DNA of 64,000 nucleotides from Artemia franciscana (Eukaryota; Arthropoda; Branchiopoda; Anostraca; Artemiidae), in contig NC_088867.1 of assembly GCF_032884065.1 (NCBI RefSeq), positions 59,338,317 to 59,402,316 of the forward strand, read 5' to 3'. Positions 9,768 through 21,805 of this stretch are shown here, one piece after another (within the stretch, counting starts at the first letter, position 1; the number at the start of each line of letters is the position of its first letter). A model generated the notes under the pieces. The model was not told where the DNA came from and did not search any database. It saw nothing but the letters and a program-made list of their open reading frames with translations. Made by a program: the position numbers and the translations under genes.

Positions 9768-11350
9768 TAATAAATATACGTAAATTAAAAATTAACTTAC
9801 GTAACGAACTTCTATATTTGTATATTTTTATTAAATACATGAGGCGGTTTTCCCCCTCGTCAATACCTCGCTCCCAATTTTGTCCCAATTCTTTAAGAAT
9901 GACCCCAGAATCGCAAAGGCCGTAGAATAAATAGTTGAAATTACTAAAAGTACGTCAGCGAAAAGAGTGAGGTATTTAGGAGGAGATGAACCCCTCATAT
10001 GCGTAATAATTTCTGTTCGTTTTAAGTTTTAATGCTGCTCCTTACTTTCAGTTGAAAAACTTTTTCATTTTTATTTTTTCATTATTTTTGCTTAAACAAT
10101 ACTAGAAAATCCTGAGCCCCCTTCATGGAATTTCTCTTCCCCCATGACAAATTCCTCCAAGTAAAGATCCTTCCACGTAGCTTTCTCCCCTCAACCCCCC
10201 CCCCTCCTCAACCAAAGAAATTCTCCTGAAAACGTCTGTACACTTCCCAATACCATTACTGTATGTAAACACTGGTCAAAGTTTGCAACTTGCAGCCCCT
10301 CCCCGGGAACTATGGGGGAGTAAGTCGTCCCCAAAGACATCTTATAATGTTTTTCGACTATGCTGAACAAAATGGCTATCTCAAAATTTGGATCCATTGG
10401 TTTTGGAGAAAAAAAGAGCGTGGGAGGGGGCCTAGGTGCCCTCCAATTTTTTGGTCACTTAAAGAGTACCAGCTTTTCATTCCCATTAGAATAATCCCTC
10501 TTGCGACATTCTAGGACCACTGGGTCGATAAGACCACCCCTGGGAAAAAGAAAGAAAAAAACAAACAAATAAACACGCACCCGTGATCAGTCTTCTGCCA
10601 AAAAAATACGAAGTTCCACATGTTTGTAGATAGGAGCTTGAAATGTCTACAGTGGGGTTCTCTGATACGCTGAATGCGATGGTGTGATTTTCGCTAAGAT
10701 TCTATGAATTTTAGGGGGTGTTTCCTCTTATTTTCCAAAATAAGGCAAATTTTCTCAGGCTCGTATCTTGTGATGGGTAAGACTAGATTTGATGAAACCT
10801 GTATTATTAAAATCAGCATAAGAATGCGGTTCTTTTAATGTATCTATTAGTATCGAAATTCCGTTTTTTTAGACTTTACTATTGAGCCGGGCCGCTCCTT
10901 ACTACAGTTCGTTACCACGAAATGTTTGATATACTAGAGAAGTACATTAGTTCAGTTCCTTTTCAATTCAGTTTCTTTTATTATTATAACAAAAATATTT
11001 ACAAGAGCACTATTCCAATGGTCTCAATAAGGCTCCATGGCCCGTAGTATGGAGGCTAAATACACTTAAAACTATCAGTGTTATGTGCGAGAATAAACCT
11101 GCACTTGTTAAGAGAGGAAGAGACATTAGTAGTTGGTTCGTTGCGAAGTCCTCATTTAAGCGGGGTTATATTCTATATTCGTCTATATGGATTATTTTGG
11201 TAAACTTTTTTCCTGAGAAACTGAGCAAAGGCTGTGTGAAAGCATGGTATCAAATAGGAAGATAAAATCTCATGGAGCTAGATTTTCAAGATGATTTGGC
11301 TCTCCTATATACAAATGTTAGCGATGCGAATGATGTCTTGGATATTTTGA

Positions 11351-11975
11351 GGGTTCAGGGCATGAGAATAGGTTTGAAAATTAATGTCAAGACGACTAAG
11401 TCGCTTAGAGTATGAATAAACGACGATGACGATCTAGGATAATCTGAATATTGTACCAGTCGTCAAAATACTAAGGCCGTCATACTACCCACCTTCTCTC
11501 CCTCCTCATGTAGGCTAAGAGTCAGATCAGATACTAAAGTCGTCAGACTTACCTGTGGAGGATACAGATTGAGTGTACATTCAATGCACGCAGATTTTCC
11601 AGGCATAATGATCCTTGCATTTCCTTTAAATCCTTCTGTGCCACCATCAATCAAAGGGATTAGCTTGTTAGGTGGGTCCACATCAAGAGAAACAAGCATT
11701 GAGTTCATCCACCTTCTTTTTACCACATATTCTACTACATAGATGCAGACAGATTTGACCTTTGTGGGAGGAGACAGGGTGTTATTTTCATGGGTGGTAG
11801 CACAAAACAACACAATTTAAGCTCATGAACCCTTTCTGGGGACTGCCAAGCTAATCTCAAGGGGTAATTCCCCACTCCCTGTTTTAGGTTTAAAACAGGC
11901 AAGGTTCAGGGCAAGAGAATAGGTTTGAAAATTAATGTCAAGACGACTAAGTCGCTTAGAGGTTGAATAAATGAC
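11351..11975. repeat. ~75-bp direct repeats of LINE sequence flanking the UBA3 exon
   Basis: About 75 bp with the core AGAATAGGTTTGAAAATTAA occurs at 11351-11431 and again at 11903-11975. The two copies are nearly identical. About 470 bp holding the UBA3 exon on the opposite strand lies between them. This is far longer than a normal LINE target duplication. Confidence 0.85.
11553..11734 (-). CDS. UBA3: single exon of UBA3, catalytic subunit of the NEDD8-activating E1 enzyme
   Basis: On the minus strand a pyrimidine-rich tract and TAG acceptor precede 182 coding bases (2 + 60 codons), which end in PPQ at a GTAAGT donor. Diagnostic words are [26 protein letters not shown] and [12 protein letters not shown], which match the adenylation domain of UBA3, including the strongly conserved [13 protein letters not shown]3 with NAE1 activates NEDD8 for cullin neddylation. 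The exon frame is intact. No neighbouring UBA3 exon was found in the window, and the exon sits inside a broken LINE between direct repeats, so it may be a displaced copy. The family call is very likely; function of this copy is doubtful. Confidence 0.8.
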
Positions 11976-12630
11976 GATGAAGGGGTGATGTTAGGTAACG
12001 AGGAAATCGAACAAGTGTATAGCTTCACTAAACTAGGTAGTATTACTAGTAAACATAGTGGATACAGTGATGATCTAGCCCGTGGAACAGCCAAGGCGCA
12101 GAGTATTTTTGCAGTAAAAAAAATTGGAAGAATGGAACGATAAGTCTTCGACCAAAGATTAGAATGGAAGCCACAGTAATGACAGTTGTCTAGTATGTCT
12201 ACGAAACGCAGGCACTTTAAAAAGTAGAGGAAGATGGTTTAGATGCTAGATAGTATCCAAAGAAATAGCCTAAAGATACTTTTAATCACCATTTGACGGA
12301 TCATGTATCACACAATTAGCTGCACAAAACATGTGGGTCGAATCTATTTTCTGGGACTAAAATAAACGAAAGGTCAGGTCAAGATGGGTAGGACATGTTT
12401 TACAGATGAAGAATGATAAATAGCCAGAAATCGTGCTTTATGGCCATATATCTGGGCCGAATTAAAGCAAATCGTCACCAAATGAGGTGAGAGGGATTCT
12501 GTGAAGGAAGTCAAAGGAGATAGGAACTTCATGACAGAGAGTAAAGAGTTAAAGTTTGAATAAACATGCGTGAATAAGGAACGTTCGTACCTACGTCGAC
12601 CTCAGGGGGCTAGGTGCTGCATTACGTTGA

Positions 12631-13300
12631 TGTCAGTAGTAGTAGTAGAAGCATATATAAGCTTAAACTAACAGTGTCAGGGCCCAAAAGAATGTGGAAG
12701 GAGTACCACCAACAAGCTGTTCGGAGTCCATAAAGGGGGATGATTTTAATTGATAAAAAACAATGAAAAGGAAAAATATTAAAAATATTTTTCAGCCTCT
12801 ATACATGTAGTCTGAAGGTTTTTCCTTTGAATTTCTCGTTAAAGCTCTGCCCTTTTTTTATAATGAGTTCTTAATTACATAATAAATAAAATAAAGAAAT
12901 AGTACACATTTACTTATCTGTAAAATTGCAAAGTCAATGGACATACCGCTGAATAAAACAAATAAAGATAAAAAGTAGTTGACTACTCTGGCCATAAGTT
13001 AGCTATCTGGCACCGTAAGGGTAGGTACCAGAATATCTTCAAGAAACTGTAAATTCAAAACAATAGAATCAGATTATCATTACAACAGCTTCTAAGTAGG
13101 GCTATGGAGTCCGTTAAAAATATCCCAGCTTTAACACCATCCCTCAAAAACACACGACTAAAATCCCTTACCGGGAAATGTCCAACCGCGACTCATTGGA
13201 AACCAGCAGTTCATGTCGATAGTTAGGTATTACGTATTTACCAAACTAAGAAGATAGAGCCGTCTTTCCTTTAATATTTAACATAACAAAATTCATATTT
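12631..13300. other. gene-free stretch with the LINE tail
   Basis: An AGTAGTAGTAG run near 12635 looks like the 3' tail of the preceding LINE. No exon or other element was recognised beyond it. Confidence 0.45.
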
Positions 13301-15300
13301 TTTTAGAGAGAGAGAGTAGAATTTATTGACAAAACAATAAATTATTGCTACTCCTCCTTAAAAAAGAGCTTGTCCATGGGCAAGGTAGAGAAAATAAAAT
13401 CCTTAAAACGAAAAGAATACTTGGCCACCGACACCACTAATACCATCAAACTAAACAATAAATACAAAAGAACATCATATATTAGACATTTTCTCAGGGA
13501 ACACCATATCAACAAAACCCCCACAATAAATCAATCAATCAACACTCATAATCAGCAAAAAGCAGTTCCTTAATGGTTTTTCTAAATATATGGGGTTATC
13601 CAATAATCTTAATATCCTTAGGTAAACTATTCCATTTCAGTGTACCTCTATAAAAACAGGAAAACATGAACGGGAAGAAATACCTCTAGGTACATAAAAG
13701 TCAACACTACCCCTTGCATCGCGAAAATGGACATCAGACCTAATGAAAAATAATCAACAAAGCAACGAGGCTGAATATCCTGCAGTACAAAAATAAACCA
13801 CATTATGCAGAATTCACGAAGGCTAGCAGACGGGAAAATTTTCAAAATTGCGTAAATTTCTCGAACAGACTTACGTGGAGATATGCCGGCTAAAATCCTT
13901 ACTGCATGATTTTGTAGAACTCTTATTGGTTTTAAGATAGAAGGAAAACTAGAGAGCCAAATACTCGAACAATAAAGTATATACATAGGGTGTATTAAAA
14001 AAAAAAAATATATGACGAAGGATAGATTTATGAAAACACTGATGAAGTTTTTTCATATACCTAGATTTCTTGCCAGAATTTTACTAGTTAAAGTTAAAAT
14101 TTGCTTATCTCAAAGACGCAGACTGTTTTATAACGCCATTGGTCATATCAAATTCCTTGATCCATGGGTTGAAATACGGTGATCGCGAGAAAACAATAAA
14201 ATTAGACTAAGCCATTTTAATCCTTAGTTTATTTACCCTCAGCCCTGATACAATTCTACTAACTGATTCCTTCATGGAAATCTACAGCAGCTCCCCACTC
14301 TAGTGTGCTAGTGGCTGTTGCACCTTCATCAAAAAAGTAATTAGTCGGGTTTACCGTTAGTTCATTTATTCTGTAGCAAAAATTATTTATACAATTGTTA
14401 AATCATTAATATATATCAAGAATAATATAGGACCAAGAACTAATCCCTGCGGAACACCTATTTCTACACGCTTTTTTTTTGAAGAAGAACATTTAGTTGG
14501 ACATACTGATAAAGATTACTTAAAAAAAAACTTCTTACAAAATTAAAAGATTTTCCCCTCAAACCATACACCTTACACTTCTTAAGTAGAAGTTTATGAT
14601 CCACAGTGGCGAAAATTTTCATCAGATCTAGAAATACAGCACCTACTTTAAAACCTGTATCAAATACCTCATTCATAATAATTGTCAAATAAATCACCGC
14701 CTGTTCCGCATTCCTTTTTCTACGGAAACCAAATTGTGTCTCTACCAGTAACTTATGATCCTCCAAAAAACTCATCATTTTAATACTAAACACTTCTCTA
14801 AAACACAGGAAATGATGGATAAAACGGATATCAGTCTATAGTTTCCAGGGTTATTTTGAATACCACCCTTGTGAAGTGGGGTTACACGGGCAACTTAATA
14901 ATTGTCTTTAAAGTCTACCGCTACCAGAGGAATTACTACGTAATCCATAATTTTTTTTTTTAATTTCATCAACTGTTACAAGTCTAAGGTGAAGAGATAC
15001 ATCAATCTGGTTTCTCAGACCTCGAACGCTGGATCGCCAATATCAGGTACAACTGACATAGCTAGATTCGGACAGATATTCGAAAAATAACTCTGAAACG
15101 CATTACATATACCATTTTCAAACTTCAAAGTCTCACCCATTGTACTAATTAATTCATCAGGTACTCTGTTTATTTTATTCCAATCACTTCTTTCATTAAT
15201 CCCCCGGTATTCTTCAAAATCATACACAAATCCAGGGTTTTTCACTTGAGTTTTTTCTATAGAACAGTTTCAATGTGACTACTTCACTTATCAAACTTTG
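13300..15300 (-). mobile_element. decayed Jockey/CR1-type LINE
   Basis: Read on the minus strand, the parts follow LINE order. At 15245-15015 lies the linker before RT (FENGICNAFQSYFSNI). At 14793-14464 lies the RT fingers/palm with HKLLVETQFGFRRKRNAEQA and motif A-like AVFLDLMKIFATVDHKLL. At 13986-13648 lies the C-terminal IRVLQNHAVRILAGISPRKS. The frames differ and the YADD box is not visible. An AG-rich run near 13310 may be the 3' tail. Confidence 0.75.
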
Positions 15301-15724
15301 CAACTTTTCATTAAATAAAACAAACCTCGAAGTTGTGTCCTGAACTTCGCCTAAAACCTCATTTGCTTAAATTACTTACAACTTCTTTACTTTTAAAGCA
15401 AGTCTTGCGCGTAAAAATATCCACTCAGGCTCTGAAACTTTTTTTAGCTACCAACCGGGACTTTCAGTCCGGAATTTTTAAAGGTTACTGACCACGTTCT
15501 TGCTATTAAGGGATTCAAAGATATAAACACATAAGGTGCCAGCCATGCGAAATGATACATTTGAGCTACTATCGATTCATCAGTAATCCATAATCAAGGT
15601 ACAATTGATACAAAAATACTGATGGATCGCCTATAATTCATAATGTTTTATCAGGGTACAAGTGCTGCTAAATACAACGACTTTTCGTCACGAGTAATTT
15701 ACAATTCATCAGTAATATACTACC

Positions 15725-16440
15725 AAACCTATACAGCAGGGTTGTGTTCTAACCCCATTTATATGGATCATTTTGATGGACTTTGTCTTACAGAGCACAG
15801 GAAAGACCATGGGAGAACACGGAATCAAATGGGAAAGACTTAGATCAGGCTGATGAGCTTTTAGAGGTTCTGCAGAATCAGGGTGCTAGAATAGGTTTTA
15901 AAATTAATGTTAAGAGGACTAAGTCATAAAGGCCAGGAATTAGTGAAGATGAAAAGGTGACGTTGGGTAACGAAAAGATCGACCGAGCGGACAGAGTCAC
16001 ATACCTTGGTAGTAATATTAGTAAAGACGGTGGGACCATTGAAGATGTTAAAATCGAATAGCCAAGGCCCAGGGTGTTTTTTTCACAGTCGAAAAAAGTT
16101 TAGAAGAATAGGTAGATAAGTCTGTGAACCAAGATTGGAATATTGGAAACTACAGTGATGACAGTGGTTAAATGCGGCGCTCCGAAAAACGGAGGAAGAT
16201 TTTCTAGATGTATTCCAGAGAAAGTGCGCACGGATTGTTTTGGGTACCCAGCTGACTGACCGTATTTCAAAGAGTATGCTGTACGAAAAGTGTGCTTCAA
16301 CCCCGCTTTCTAGGGCTATAGTGATAGAAAGGTCGAGATTGCTAGCGCAAGTTCTGCGGATGAAGGATGATAGATTACCGAAGATGATCCTTTTCGTCCA
16401 GCCGTCTATGGTGTATGAAACTAAGAGAAAAAGGATATAA
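15725..16440 (+). mobile_element. decayed RTE-like LINE fragment
   Basis: The plus-strand translation begins in the RT palm with QGCVLTPFIWIILMDFVL, continues with ARIGFKINVKRTKS and VTYLGSNISKDGG, and ends with LTDRISKSMLYEKCAS and RLLAQVLRMKDDRLPK. Several frames and stops are involved. It belongs to the same family as the element at 11083-12630. Confidence 0.8.
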
Positions 16441-16784
16441 TAAACGAAAAATAAAATCAAACAGATGATAAAAACAAGGATTGTGTCAGCCAGTAGCAAA
16501 CTATGCATTGATTCATTATACATCACCAAGGTGTGAAAAGGGTAGGAAAAACTGTGGAATCACCAGGGACCCATGGTTTTTCGAGAAATCATTGGCAAGG
16601 GGTAAGTGATGCAAAAGATAGCACAGTGATCTTAACAGTGATTCACATTGCACTACTATGGTGCATCCATTTTTCATTAGTAAGCCATTATCAAGGTGAA
16701 GGTGTTGTAAAAGATCAAACAGTTAAATCAACACTGATTCATAAAACAGCAGCGATTCATAATCTGGTGAGGTGATTTATTTCT

Positions 16785-17128
16785 TTTCATATGTGGAATA
16801 CTCTTACATTGCCCAAATATATAGATGAATTGATTTTGCTAATCTCGTTCTGGAAAAATATACATAAAAATATCTTATTGGGTAGATGAAAAAAATGCTT
16901 ACATTTTTTGTTGTTTAGTTTTTATTTACTTGTTGTTTGTTTAGTTTTTCTGCTTAATGATATTAGAAAACAGATATTTTTGTAAAATTGTGTGTGATAT
17001 TTTTATCGAATGATTGATTTCTCAAATCCCAGTATTGGCTGTTTATAGCCTCTGGCATGTTGGCAGTTCAGGAATAAGTGTATGCATTGTTTTGATTTTG
17101 TCAATAAATCAAATCAAGTCAAATCAAG
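16785..17128 (+). mobile_element. LINE 3' end with AATCAAGTC-type tail
   Basis: Remains of a C-terminal LINE segment (FHMWNTLTLPKYIDEL) are followed by an untranslated region and a short repeated tail, AAATCAAATCAAGTCAAATC, near 17105-17125. Confidence 0.5.
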
Positions 17129-17290
17129 CACTAAGGTGTCAAGTACTGTTAAATATACAGCACTTTGATCATCAAGGCGTAATGGAAAATATAATACCGC
17201 TGGATAACCAGGAACACATGAAGCATCACCAAAGCGAAGTGTCGCAAAAGATAATACCGTTGGATCATCAGTGATTCATGCCGTTCATAT

Positions 17291-17820
17291 TGAAGATATG
17301 ATAAAGGGAGTGGGGCTGGGAGGGAGTGGGAATTCTAGTGCATAGAAGCGTTGGGTTCCAGATCCCTTGGATTTCCATACAGCTGATTCTAGAGGACTCA
17401 TAATTCAAGCGCCATTCAGTCTAGAACAGTGACTGCATCAGCTCAGCCTGTAAAGACTGGCTGGGTCATCTCGTCAAAAAAAGAATATCAAAGTGCTTTT
17501 TTGGAGTAGCAATCAACGGTATTTCGGTATAATATTTCATAATAGTACTAAAACAAAATTGTGTTTAGTATTGCAATTTTTAAAAGATTTTTTCTGTTAA
17601 CAATGAAGAAAAAAAGAACGTCTACTCAAAATCGACATGGCCTTACCCAACGGATATAATTAAAAACTACGAAGGTATCTAACTCTAAATAGAAATAACG
17701 GAAATCAAGCGAAGTGTAGCTCTTCACTAAAGACTGTAGGCAGTAATAGATTATACTAGACAAGACTAAAAATTAGCATAAAGTGAGACCGATATAAGCC
17801 AAAAAAGAACTAAGTCTTAC
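17291..17820. other. gene-free stretch
   Basis: No exon, repeat or RNA gene was recognised between the minisatellite and the next exon-like segment. Confidence 0.45.
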
Positions 17821-17936
17821 TTGAAAGTAAAAGCCGGAATGCCACGTCTTAGTTGACCCCTCAGCCCACTCCTTGTCAAACACAGTACAACACTTTCGAT
17901 TGGTAAAATCTGACGGATTTCTTCTTCCATATGCAC
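17821..17936 (-). CDS. exon-like segment, 38 codons, gene not recognised
   Basis: On the minus strand a TCTTACTTTAG acceptor is followed by 116 open bases (2 + 38 codons) and a CAA|GTAAGA donor. The peptide has a clearly protein-like composition: NPSDFTNRKCCTVF, then KEWAEGSTKTWHSGFYFQ. I could not place it in a family. Its splice pattern (enter after two codon bases, leave at phase 0) is the same as in the UBA3 exon. No adjacent exon was seen. Confidence 0.4.
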
Positions 17937-18176
17937 CTAAAGTAAGACTCGGATTATTATCAATAAACATTTGAATGATATGCATTTATGTTAGCCTTTT
18001 TTATCGTGAGAAGAGCAAAGCCGTTTTTAACTATTACTTTAAGTTAAAGATAATTTCTTAAACCACATTGACCATAACATAAAGAAGAAACAATCAAAAA
18101 TGTTTTTTTTTTAGGCAAAACAAAAATACTGAAAAAAACGCAAAAGGAATATAGAAGGGACAACCGCCTTTCTTCT

Positions 18177-19100
18177 TCATTGCGAACAAAAAAGAATATT
18201 TAAGGAAAATGCAAGTATTTTACAACGTCTATTTGTTAAATATGACCGAATCCATTCAAGAACCGTCGACTTTATCCCATATCCTTCTAATGTTTCAAGA
18301 AGGATGTCAAAATCAACGCAATCAAAAGCTTTTGTTAAATCTAGAAAAATCGCCAGAGAATATAAACCATCATCTTGCGCCGATTTTATATTCATTATAA
18401 GATCCGTAATGGCGAGTTCAGTGGATCTGTTTTTCCAAAATCCATATTGTTTATCAGAAAGAATTTTATTAGCTTCAAAGTATTCATATAGTCTTTTTGC
18501 AGCAAGCTTTTCATATTTTTTCGAAAAAATTGGAAGTAAGCTAATTGGTCGATAGTTATCAATTACTGTTGGATCTCCTCCTTTAAAAAGTGGAATTAAT
18601 TTGGATTCTTTTAGTTTAGTAGGGAAAATACCTTCGTCAAGGCTTCTGTTTATAAGGACCGTAAGAGGATCAATGATTGCTGGTTGTACTTTTCGTATTA
18701 GTTGCAAAGAAAGTCCATCTAGGCCCGTTGACCTTGTCCCTTTAATTTCACAAATGCATTTTTTTACTTCATCACATGTAACAGACGGAAATTTTTGCAT
18801 TTCTGCCATTGTCTCTTGTTTCTTTAGTTTTGGAGGTGTTACCTATGTCATTAGTTTTCTTTTTGATTTTGCATTCGACAGTTTATCTTTTATTTTTTGT
18901 TCCACATTTACAAAAAATGAACCAAGAAGACTTGGAATTTCTTCCGGTGATTTTATTGATTCTTTTTCACTTGCTAGTTCTTTTATATGATGTATTTTTT
19001 CTGATTAATTTGGATCAATGACCGAATTAATTATTTGCCAGGTTTTCCTGGGGTTCCCATTTGCATTTTTAAAACTCTTTTGAAAATATATTTCCTTTGC
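18177..19100 (-). pseudogene. LINE reverse transcriptase, N-terminal half
   Basis: It starts with AKEIYFQKSFKNANGNPRKT at the edge of the nested insert. A TAG interrupts it just before TPPKLKKQETMAEM. The rest is open to 18177 with GLDGLSLQLIRKV, NYRPISLLPIFSKKYEKL, KQYGFWKNRSTELAI and motif A AIFLDLTKAFDCVDF. It ends abruptly beyond NRRC, before motif C. Confidence 0.8.
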
Positions 19101-19702
19101 CCAAAATAGGGCAGTGAAGGCTACTTTTCTTCTCCCTCGGCTTTACCCTTCCTCTGATCTTTATACTGATACTGGAATAGCTCCGCTGGATCATATTATA
19201 GGTAAAAGTACTCTTTATTTAGCGCATTCTGCTTTTCTAGGTACTCTTCCACCGACCCTGCAGCAGTTTTTCTCAAGGACAGGCTCAGGTAGGTACTTTT
19301 CTTCTTTGCGTAATTCTTCTCGACGATTTATTTTACCAAAACGATCCTCTACAGCAACTCAGAGGTCTCCTGTATGTCAGTCAATTCTATTATGGAACTC
19401 CATCCCTTTGGATGTCCCTCTTTTTCTTTCTGCAAAGGCATTATTTCGTCGGGTCTTTCCAGTTAAATAATTTTTGTCTCTCTTTTAATTCTATCCCAAT
19501 TTGTATGTCACTTCTCTTCTTTTAAAACCTTGTCTTGTTCCAGTGTTTTTTTTTTTTTTTTTTTTTTTTTGTATATATTTTATAAGTGTTTTATTTTTTT
19601 TCTCTGTGGCCCATTACAAGCATAGCTTCTTGGGCCTATTAACTGATTTACTTTTGTAATAGTTTTCTTTAGTATTAATAAATTGATTGATTGATTGATT
19701 GA
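19101..19702 (+). mobile_element. 5'-truncated LINE 3' end inserted in the LINE above, (TTGA)n tail
   Basis: About 118 C-terminal codons (19114-19470; for example SSDLYTDTGIAPLDHIIG and SPVCQSILLWNSIPLD) are followed by a 3' UTR with a T-run near 19545 and a tail of repeated TTGA units at about 19680-19705. The host LINE frame resumes directly on both sides. The shared target bases are at most TTGC. Confidence 0.85.
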
Positions 19703-19705
19703 TTG

Positions 19706-20903
19706 CATTTCTTTTCAGCTGGTTTAACTTATTTCTATATTCTTTAAACTGGTGAAAATTCTCTTCAGACGGATTATTTAAATATTGTTTATAAAGAATT
19801 TTGCGGTTGTTAACAGAAACGAGAAGTCCCCATGTCATCCATGGTTTTCTGGGCAAATGCTTACGCTTTGGCTCCTTCAACACAGGTAAACAGTGGTAAT
19901 TATAACTGCTAGTAATTAAATCAATAAATGCCGAATACGCTGAATCTGAATCAACGTGGGCTTGAAAAAATTTTTGCCACTGAATACAATTTAAGCTTAG
20001 TACCAGATCTGCAATATTTTTTTCTGACTCATCTCGCCGATTAAGCCTGTAATTCGGTTCTGACTTTATCTTACTTTTATCCGTCACTACATCAGTGAAA
20101 TTAGCAAAATGATCTGATGTTTCAAATAATAGCACTTCTACGAACTTTCTAACAATATTTTGGTGAGATACAAATATATTATCAATCAGAATCGCGGACG
20201 TTGGAGTTACCCTTGTGGGTATTCGGACTATAGGCAGGTAACCATATGGCATACAGTTTTGAAGAGATAACAGATTTTTGTTATTTTTTAACGATAGTAG
20301 ATCCATATTAAAATCCCCAAGCATTATTACCGGGTACTGACGACACTTCAACTTTGACAAAAGCTTTTCTAGTTCATCCATAAATATTTCCGTATCACCT
20401 GACGGGCTATGATAAACCAACACAATTAGAATTTCCTGATGATTTAATTTTACCTTGAGACAGAATGACTCAAATATTCCTTCAACACGAACATTAAAAT
20501 CAGGTATTAGCGAATAATCAAGTCCTTGTCGCACATAATACGCTAGGCCAACTTTCCTTAGCTTTTCACGGTTTAATACTTCTAACGAGAAACCTGTAAT
20601 ATCAAGCATTTTCTTATCAATACTCTCTGTAAGGAACGTTTCTGTCAGCGCTAGAACATCAAATTGATTATTTCTACTAACAACTTCAGATATTTCATCA
20701 TATGCTGTCTGTAATGACTGACAATTTAAGTGACCAACCCTTAAGTCCGACTTATTTACCTTTTTCGAGCACTCACTTACATATCTGCATGATACAATAT
20801 CTACCAATAATTCACTCTTTTCTTTGTCATCTTCACCTAGCGTTGTGTTTATCAGAGAATCTAGGTACAGAGGAATTTTTTCAAATTGTTCTAGTCGATT
20901 CAT
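19706..20903 (-). pseudogene. LINE AP-type endonuclease
   Basis: The catalytic landmarks of APE-like LINE endonucleases appear in order: HLNCQSL, ALTETFL, VYHSPSGD, MLGDFNMDLL, IDNIFVS and ETSDHFANF. All acidic and histidine positions that I can judge are kept. The frame is open from 20903; its last ~33 residues (repeats of INQS) are read into the tail of the inserted LINE and do not belong to the protein. Confidence 0.85.
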
Positions 20904-21163
20904 CTGTATAACGCACTAAATGAACTAATTAATTTATCACTGACACAATGCAATTACTCCCTGTCTTGTTACATTACTGGTTGAGAAGGATCGGGCAATG
21001 CAATTATGTCATCGAAATTCGTAACTCGCTTTGTAGTTGAACCTATTTTGGCCATGATTTACCAGCACTGTTTTTGCCAACAAAACTGTTCTGAAGCTCA
21101 CCTCAAAAGATGCCCCTCTCTCCTTTGTCTCGTTGCCAATCTTCCGAACATCACTTGTTTCGG

Positions 21164-21805
21164 CTATGGTGAGGTCACTAATTTGCAGCTTTTTTTCATA
21201 ATGTTCAACAGATTTGATGACACAGTTTGTGAGGCGGAAACCTCTTTCACGCCATGTATGACCAGCTTTGTTGCCTTAGCTTCCTGTTTCAAAGAGTCAA
21301 TCTCACACCATAGCGAATTGACTGACTTTTCATAGGTCGAAATCATTTTTTCAATTCGCAGTAATGACTTATGGTATAGTTCAAACTTCATGTCGTATTC
21401 GATCTTCAAACTGTCATGGACAGCTTGAGTGATTTTTTCAAACTGAGAGGTCGTAATTCCTGGCATACTGTCCTTTAGTTTTTCTACTTGTTTTGTGATT
21501 TCAGCAGAAACGGTTGTGCTAATATTGGCTTGATCGGACGCTATCTTTAGCGCTCTATGATCAAGCGATTCTCGAAACGAAGTTGCGTTACTCGAGACAG
21601 TTCCACCAAGATCCGGATTTTGAAGCATTTCTTTTAGTGCTTTTGCCACTGCGGGCCTTTTGTCGGTTTTGGCCACTTCATAACCAGCATCGTATTCCAT
21701 TAGGGACCCAGCAGTAACAATTGCGAGTTCGTTTTTACCTCCGTAGCAGAGTATTTGGTACTTAACTTGACCGTCCTTAATTGGTATAACTTTTATTATC
21801 TTCAC
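21164..21805 (-). pseudogene. LINE ORF1-like coiled-coil protein, frameshifted
   Basis: The 213-residue frame holds a long helical, probably coiled-coil segment (EKITQAVHDSLKIEYDMKF and following) typical of LINE ORF1 RNA-binding proteins. At its end an A-run (NIMKKSCK versus MKKKLQISDLTIAE in the next frame) shifts the frame. The shifted frame continues with a plausible ORF1 C-terminal domain to about 21010. No zinc knuckle is visible. Confidence 0.55.

Larger units (their letters stand above)
8113..10930. mobile_element. large non-coding dispersed element, copy 1
   Basis: The element starts in an A-rich stretch leading to CAAGTTTTT and GTAAGGAGCGACATTAAAAC. It ends near GCTCCTTACT..AGTTCGTTAC, which is complementary to the start. 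The same blocks recur in the same order in the copy at 60034-63036. Without the LINE nested at 8649-9756, copy 1 is about 1.7 kb. It lacks the ~1.7-kb internal part of copy 2 but has about 390 bp (10281-10670) that copy 2 has lost. No protein is encoded, so it must move, if at all, by borrowed enzymes. The class is unknown. Confidence 0.75.
11083..12630 (+). mobile_element. decayed RTE-like LINE, split by the UBA3-exon segment
   Basis: Pieces readable on the plus strand include SSIWIILVNFF and a mutated catalytic box (DFQDDLALL in place of YADDLALL) near 11290, then MRIGLKINVKTTKSL near 11370. After an interruption, the same last piece recurs at 11903 and the body continues to about 12630 (remains of TYLGS, RILEATVMTV and GHVLRMK). 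Many stops and frameshifts are present. The same family recurs at 15725-16440, 24740-25910 and 35855-35975. Confidence 0.75.
15500..17290. repeat. degenerate ~50-bp minisatellite interrupted by two LINE fragments
   Basis: Words of the type GATTCATAATCATCAAGGTG and GTGCTGCAAAAGATA recur with variation at about 15560-15720, 16500-16780 and 17130-17290. LINE pieces occupy 15725-16440 and about 16785-17128. The inserts seem to have landed in a pre-existing array. Confidence 0.5.

Noticed and set aside
18809..19021. Plus-strand ORFs opposite the LINE RT
   Set aside because: They are antisense shadows of the RT and linker region.
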